The notes beneath the pieces are model-generated. The model ran no database searches. It saw nothing but the letters and a program-made list of their open reading frames with translations, and was not told the DNA's origin. This document shows positions 61,690 to 64,000 of a DNA stretch of 64,000 bases, piece by piece. A program made the translations under genes and the position numbers. Source of the DNA: Rhizobiaceae bacterium (lineage in GTDB: Bacteria; Pseudomonadota; Alphaproteobacteria; Rhizobiales; Rhizobiaceae). Each line of letters begins with the position of its first letter. Within the stretch, counting starts at the first letter, position 1. The stretch is from positions 186,001 to 250,000 of the forward strand of contig JARGOX010000007.1 of the NCBI GenBank assembly GCA_029233925.1, given 5' to 3'.

Positions 61690-62766
61690 ATGATCAAGAA
61701 TTTGCGCATTTCCGCGTTTGTGATGTCCATCAGTTCGACATTGTTGATCGCCGATCTGGCTGTGGCGCAGGAGCAAGTGGCGCTTCTGCCGCCGGAGCTC
61801 ATTGAAGCGACCTCGCCAAACATGACCCCTGAGGGAAAGTTCAAGAAAGCCCCGCCGTGGAAAATTGGCATGTCCTTCGTTGGTGTGGGCAATACCTGGA
61901 TCGTTCAGATGATCGAGGAGACAAAGCTGGAGGCAGCCGGCAATCCCGACATCCGCGAGTTTATCTTTACCGAGGCGAACTGGCAGCCAGCCAAGCAGGT
62001 TGCCGATCTTGAGGACCTGATAGCACAGAAGATCGATGCCCTGATCGTCGCACCTCTGGCGCCGGCGCTTGTCAAGGACCAGGTTGCCAAGGCCCTGGAA
62101 GCCGGCATTCCGGTCATCAACTTTGGTACCGGGGGCGACATTTTGACCACGACCGTCGAGGTCATGGGTGGTGGCGAACGATTTGGTGAAGTCGGCGGCA
62201 AATTCCTCAAGGAGAAGCTGGGCGGAAAAGGTGTCGTCTGGGCGCTCCGCGGTATTGCCGGCGTTGCCGAAGAGCAGCAGCGCTACGACGGCTTTCTGAA
62301 GGGTATCGCGGGATCGGAAATTACCATCGGCGCCGAAGTCTACGGGGACTGGAACTACGCGAAGGGCAAGCAGATTTGCGAAAACCTAGTTCTTTCGGGC
62401 CAGCCGGTCGACGGGATCTGGTTCTCGGGCGCCGACATGACCAGAGCCTGTATCGATGTCTTTACCGAAGTCGGCAAGCCGCTGGTGCCGATGACAGGCG
62501 AGTCCAATAATGGCTTCCTGCGCGCATGGAAAACTGCAGGCGTCGATGGCGCTGCGCCCATCTTCACACCTGGTCTTGGACCTGCAACAGTGCGCGCCGC
62601 GGTCGCTTTGCTTGAAGGCAAGTCCCTGCATACGCACTACTATTCTTCGCCTGCGCCGATCGAGAACGCGAACTTCGACAGCTACTACCGTCCGGAGTTG
62701 AACGACGCCTTCTGGGTTACATCGACCCTGCCGGAGGAAAAGATCCAGGACATGTTCAAAAAGTGA
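61690..62766 (+). CDS. sugar-type ABC substrate-binding protein (periplasmic binding protein type 1)
   Basis: This 358-residue protein has a signal peptide (1-26, ending '..LAVAQ') and an RbsB/LacI-like binding fold ('WKIGMSFVGVGNTWIVQMIE', 'DALIVAPLAPALVKDQVAKA', 'GIPVINFGTGG', 'QRYDGFLKGI'). An extra 30-residue polar segment before the domain is unusual. A GGGAGGG site precedes ATG 61690. The ligand is probably a sugar, polyol or nucleoside; the binding residues cannot be read by eye. Confidence 0.87.
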   Translation: MIKNLRISAFVMSISSTLLIADLAVAQEQVALLPPELIEATSPNMTPEGKFKKAPPWKIGMSFVGVGNTWIVQMIEETKLEAAGNPDIREFIFTEANWQPAKQVADLEDLIAQKIDALIVAPLAPALVKDQVAKALEAGIPVINFGTGGDILTTTVEVMGGGERFGEVGGKFLKEKLGGKGVVWALRGIAGVAEEQQRYDGFLKGIAGSEITIGAEVYGDWNYAKGKQICENLVLSGQPVDGIWFSGADMTRACIDVFTEVGKPLVPMTGESNNGFLRAWKTAGVDGAAPIFTPGLGPATVRAAVALLEGKSLHTHYYSSPAPIENANFDSYYRPELNDAFWVTSTLPEEKIQDMFKK

Positions 62767-62844
62767 TCTGCACTCGCAGTCAAGAGCTCCTGTCTCGCGC
62801 ACTGCGCGGGGCAGGAGGCTGTCCAACGGAAGCGGATCTCCCAC

Positions 62845-64000
62845 ATGATTTCATTTGACAAGGTCACAAAGCGTTTTGGTTCGAACCTGGCGCTTTGTGA
62901 GATTTCCTTCGATTGCGCCGCCGGTTCGGTTCACGCCGTCACCGGCGAAAACGGAGCGGGGAAATCGACATTGATGAATCTTCTTGCGGGGATATTCCCT
63001 GCAGACGGTGGCGAAATCAGGTTGCGCGGCGAGCCTATCGCGCCAGAGCGGCCAAGCGAAGCGCGCCGTCTTGGCATCTCGACGATTTTTCAGGAACTGA
63101 CCCTATTGCCAAATCTTACAATCGCCGAGAATCTGTTTCTCGGTCGCGAACCGATGCGCGGCGCCATGGTCAACCGGCGTCTGATGCAAGAGCGGGCGCG
63201 GGAGATAATGGCCAGACTCGGCAGTTCGCTCGACGTGGATACCTATTGTGGCGATATTTCGCTTGCCGATCAGCATTTGGTCGAAATAGCAAAGGGTGTT
63301 TCGGTCGATGCGGACGTTTACATATTTGACGAGCCGACGGCTGCCTTGAATGCGCCTGAAGTCGAAAAACTGGGCGCGTTGCTTGAGTCTCTCAAGGCGG
63401 CAGGCAAGCTGGTTTTCTATGTAAGCCACCGGCTCGACGAAATTTTCCGGTTTTGCGACCGGGTAAGCGTGCTCAAGGATGGCAGACACGTCGAGACCCG
63501 CGCGACGTTGTCGCTGACCAGGGATGAATTGGTTTCCCTGATGGTGGGTCGCGTACTTTCGCAGTTCTTTCCGGCGCGGCCAACGCCCGCGGAGTCTGCG
63601 CCGGTCGAACTCGGGGTCCGGGACCTGCAGGTCGTGGAGGCTGGACCGAAGGTTTCGCTTGCTCTGCGCGCAGGTGAGATTGTCGGACTTGCCGGGCTCG
63701 AAGGACAAGGTCAGCGCAGCATCATTCGCGCGCTCGCCGGCCTGCATCCGTCAATGGCCGGTGAGGTTACAAAGAATGTTGCTGGTGAAATGAAGCTGCT
63801 GAAGCTGTCGGTGGTCGAAACCGTGATGGCGGGCATCGGTTTCGTCCCGGAGGATCGCAAGACCGAAGGGCTCTACCTGCCACTTTCGATAAACCAGAAT
63901 ATTGCGCTGGGAATGTTGCCCCGTTTGTCGATCTGGAAAATTGCCCCGACGGGTCGCAACCTGATCGCCGACTTGATGTTGAGGATGAATGTCCGATCCA
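62845..64000 (+). CDS. sugar-type ABC transporter ATPase (RbsA/MglA-like), cut by window end
   Basis: The frame from ATG 62845 is open to the last base (385 codons). Domain 1 has Walker A 'GENGAGKSTLMNLLAG' near 33, signature-like 'ISLADQHLVEIAKGV' and Walker B 'YIFDEPTAAL'. Domain 2 starts near residue 245 and has the degenerate Walker A 'GLEGQGQRSIIRAL' typical of the second half of these double ATPases, and 'GFVPEDRKTEGL'. The C-terminal end and the permease genes lie beyond the window. Confidence 0.9.
   Translation, partial: MISFDKVTKRFGSNLALCEISFDCAAGSVHAVTGENGAGKSTLMNLLAGIFPADGGEIRLRGEPIAPERPSEARRLGISTIFQELTLLPNLTIAENLFLGREPMRGAMVNRRLMQERAREIMARLGSSLDVDTYCGDISLADQHLVEIAKGVSVDADVYIFDEPTAALNAPEVEKLGALLESLKAAGKLVFYVSHRLDEIFRFCDRVSVLKDGRHVETRATLSLTRDELVSLMVGRVLSQFFPARPTPAESAPVELGVRDLQVVEAGPKVSLALRAGEIVGLAGLEGQGQRSIIRALAGLHPSMAGEVTKNVAGEMKLLKLSVVETVMAGIGFVPEDRKTEGLYLPLSINQNIALGMLPRLSIWKIAPTGRNLIADLMLRMNVRS

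Overview
The window looks like chromosomal DNA of an alphaproteobacterium of the order Hyphomicrobiales (Rhizobiales). The clearest marker is a complete lipid A very-long-chain fatty acid cluster in the rhizobial order (acpXL, fabZXL, fabF2XL, fabF1XL, adh2XL, lpxXL) at 18.0-23.4 kb. A RutR-type pyrimidine regulator, Tat-exported PhoX and PreT/PreA fit the same picture. The genus cannot be fixed from the sequence alone.

Left part (1-38.5 kb), a dense and conserved backbone. (1) 1-4.2 kb: the end of a family-5 (peptide/nickel type) ABC uptake operon. (2) 4.4-17.3 kb: a corrin-ring and cobinamide cluster. It probably starts with a diverged cobalamin riboswitch, followed by a small DUF6732-like membrane protein and cbiX, cbiC, cbiET, cbiL, a cbiG-cbiH fusion and cbiF. 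cbiD-cbiJ lie on the opposite strand, then come cobA, cbiA, cobC and cbiB. The gene content (CbiX, CbiD, CbiG; no CobG, CobF or CobN here) is that of the cobalt-early, oxygen-independent route, which is notable for this order. (3) A small L,D-transpeptidase, then the VLCFA lipid A cluster on the minus strand, in which FabF2XL has lost its catalytic cysteine, like a chain-length factor. Mrp is divergent from acpXL. (4) 24.9-38.5 kb: reductive pyrimidine catabolism: PreT-PreA dihydropyrimidine dehydrogenase, dihydropyrimidinase, beta-ureidopropionase, beta-alanine-type aminotransferase, RutR, and a dedicated ABC importer closing with a terminator. RutR-like operators lie before preT and between rutR and the aminotransferase gene.

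Right part (38.5-60.7 kb), an accessory and decaying region. It carries about nine copies or remnants of one RAYT-type (Y1/HUH) transposase element with about 26-bp inverted terminal repeats. One copy (44.5-45.2 kb) is intact, and an IS1111/IS110-type element is lodged in its right repeat. Remnants of IS3, IS256 and IS66 lie around. Cargo between them includes a trypsin-like protein, an AT-rich membrane protein, phoX with a candidate PHO box, an AraC / small membrane protein / MDR oxidoreductase trio, small secreted proteins, a lipoprotein, a LuxR-type HTH fused to an alpha/beta-hydrolase with a Gln in the nucleophile position, a three-gene operon (unknown protein, cytochrome P450, PP-loop ATPase with a QueC-like zinc motif) and a Tat-exported pseudo-receiver protein. 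The P450/PP-loop operon is the best candidate for an undescribed system.

60.7-64 kb: a TetR regulator divergent from a sugar-type ABC importer (substrate-binding protein and the first part of an RbsA-like double ATPase cut by the window edge). No rRNA, tRNA or CRISPR array was seen.
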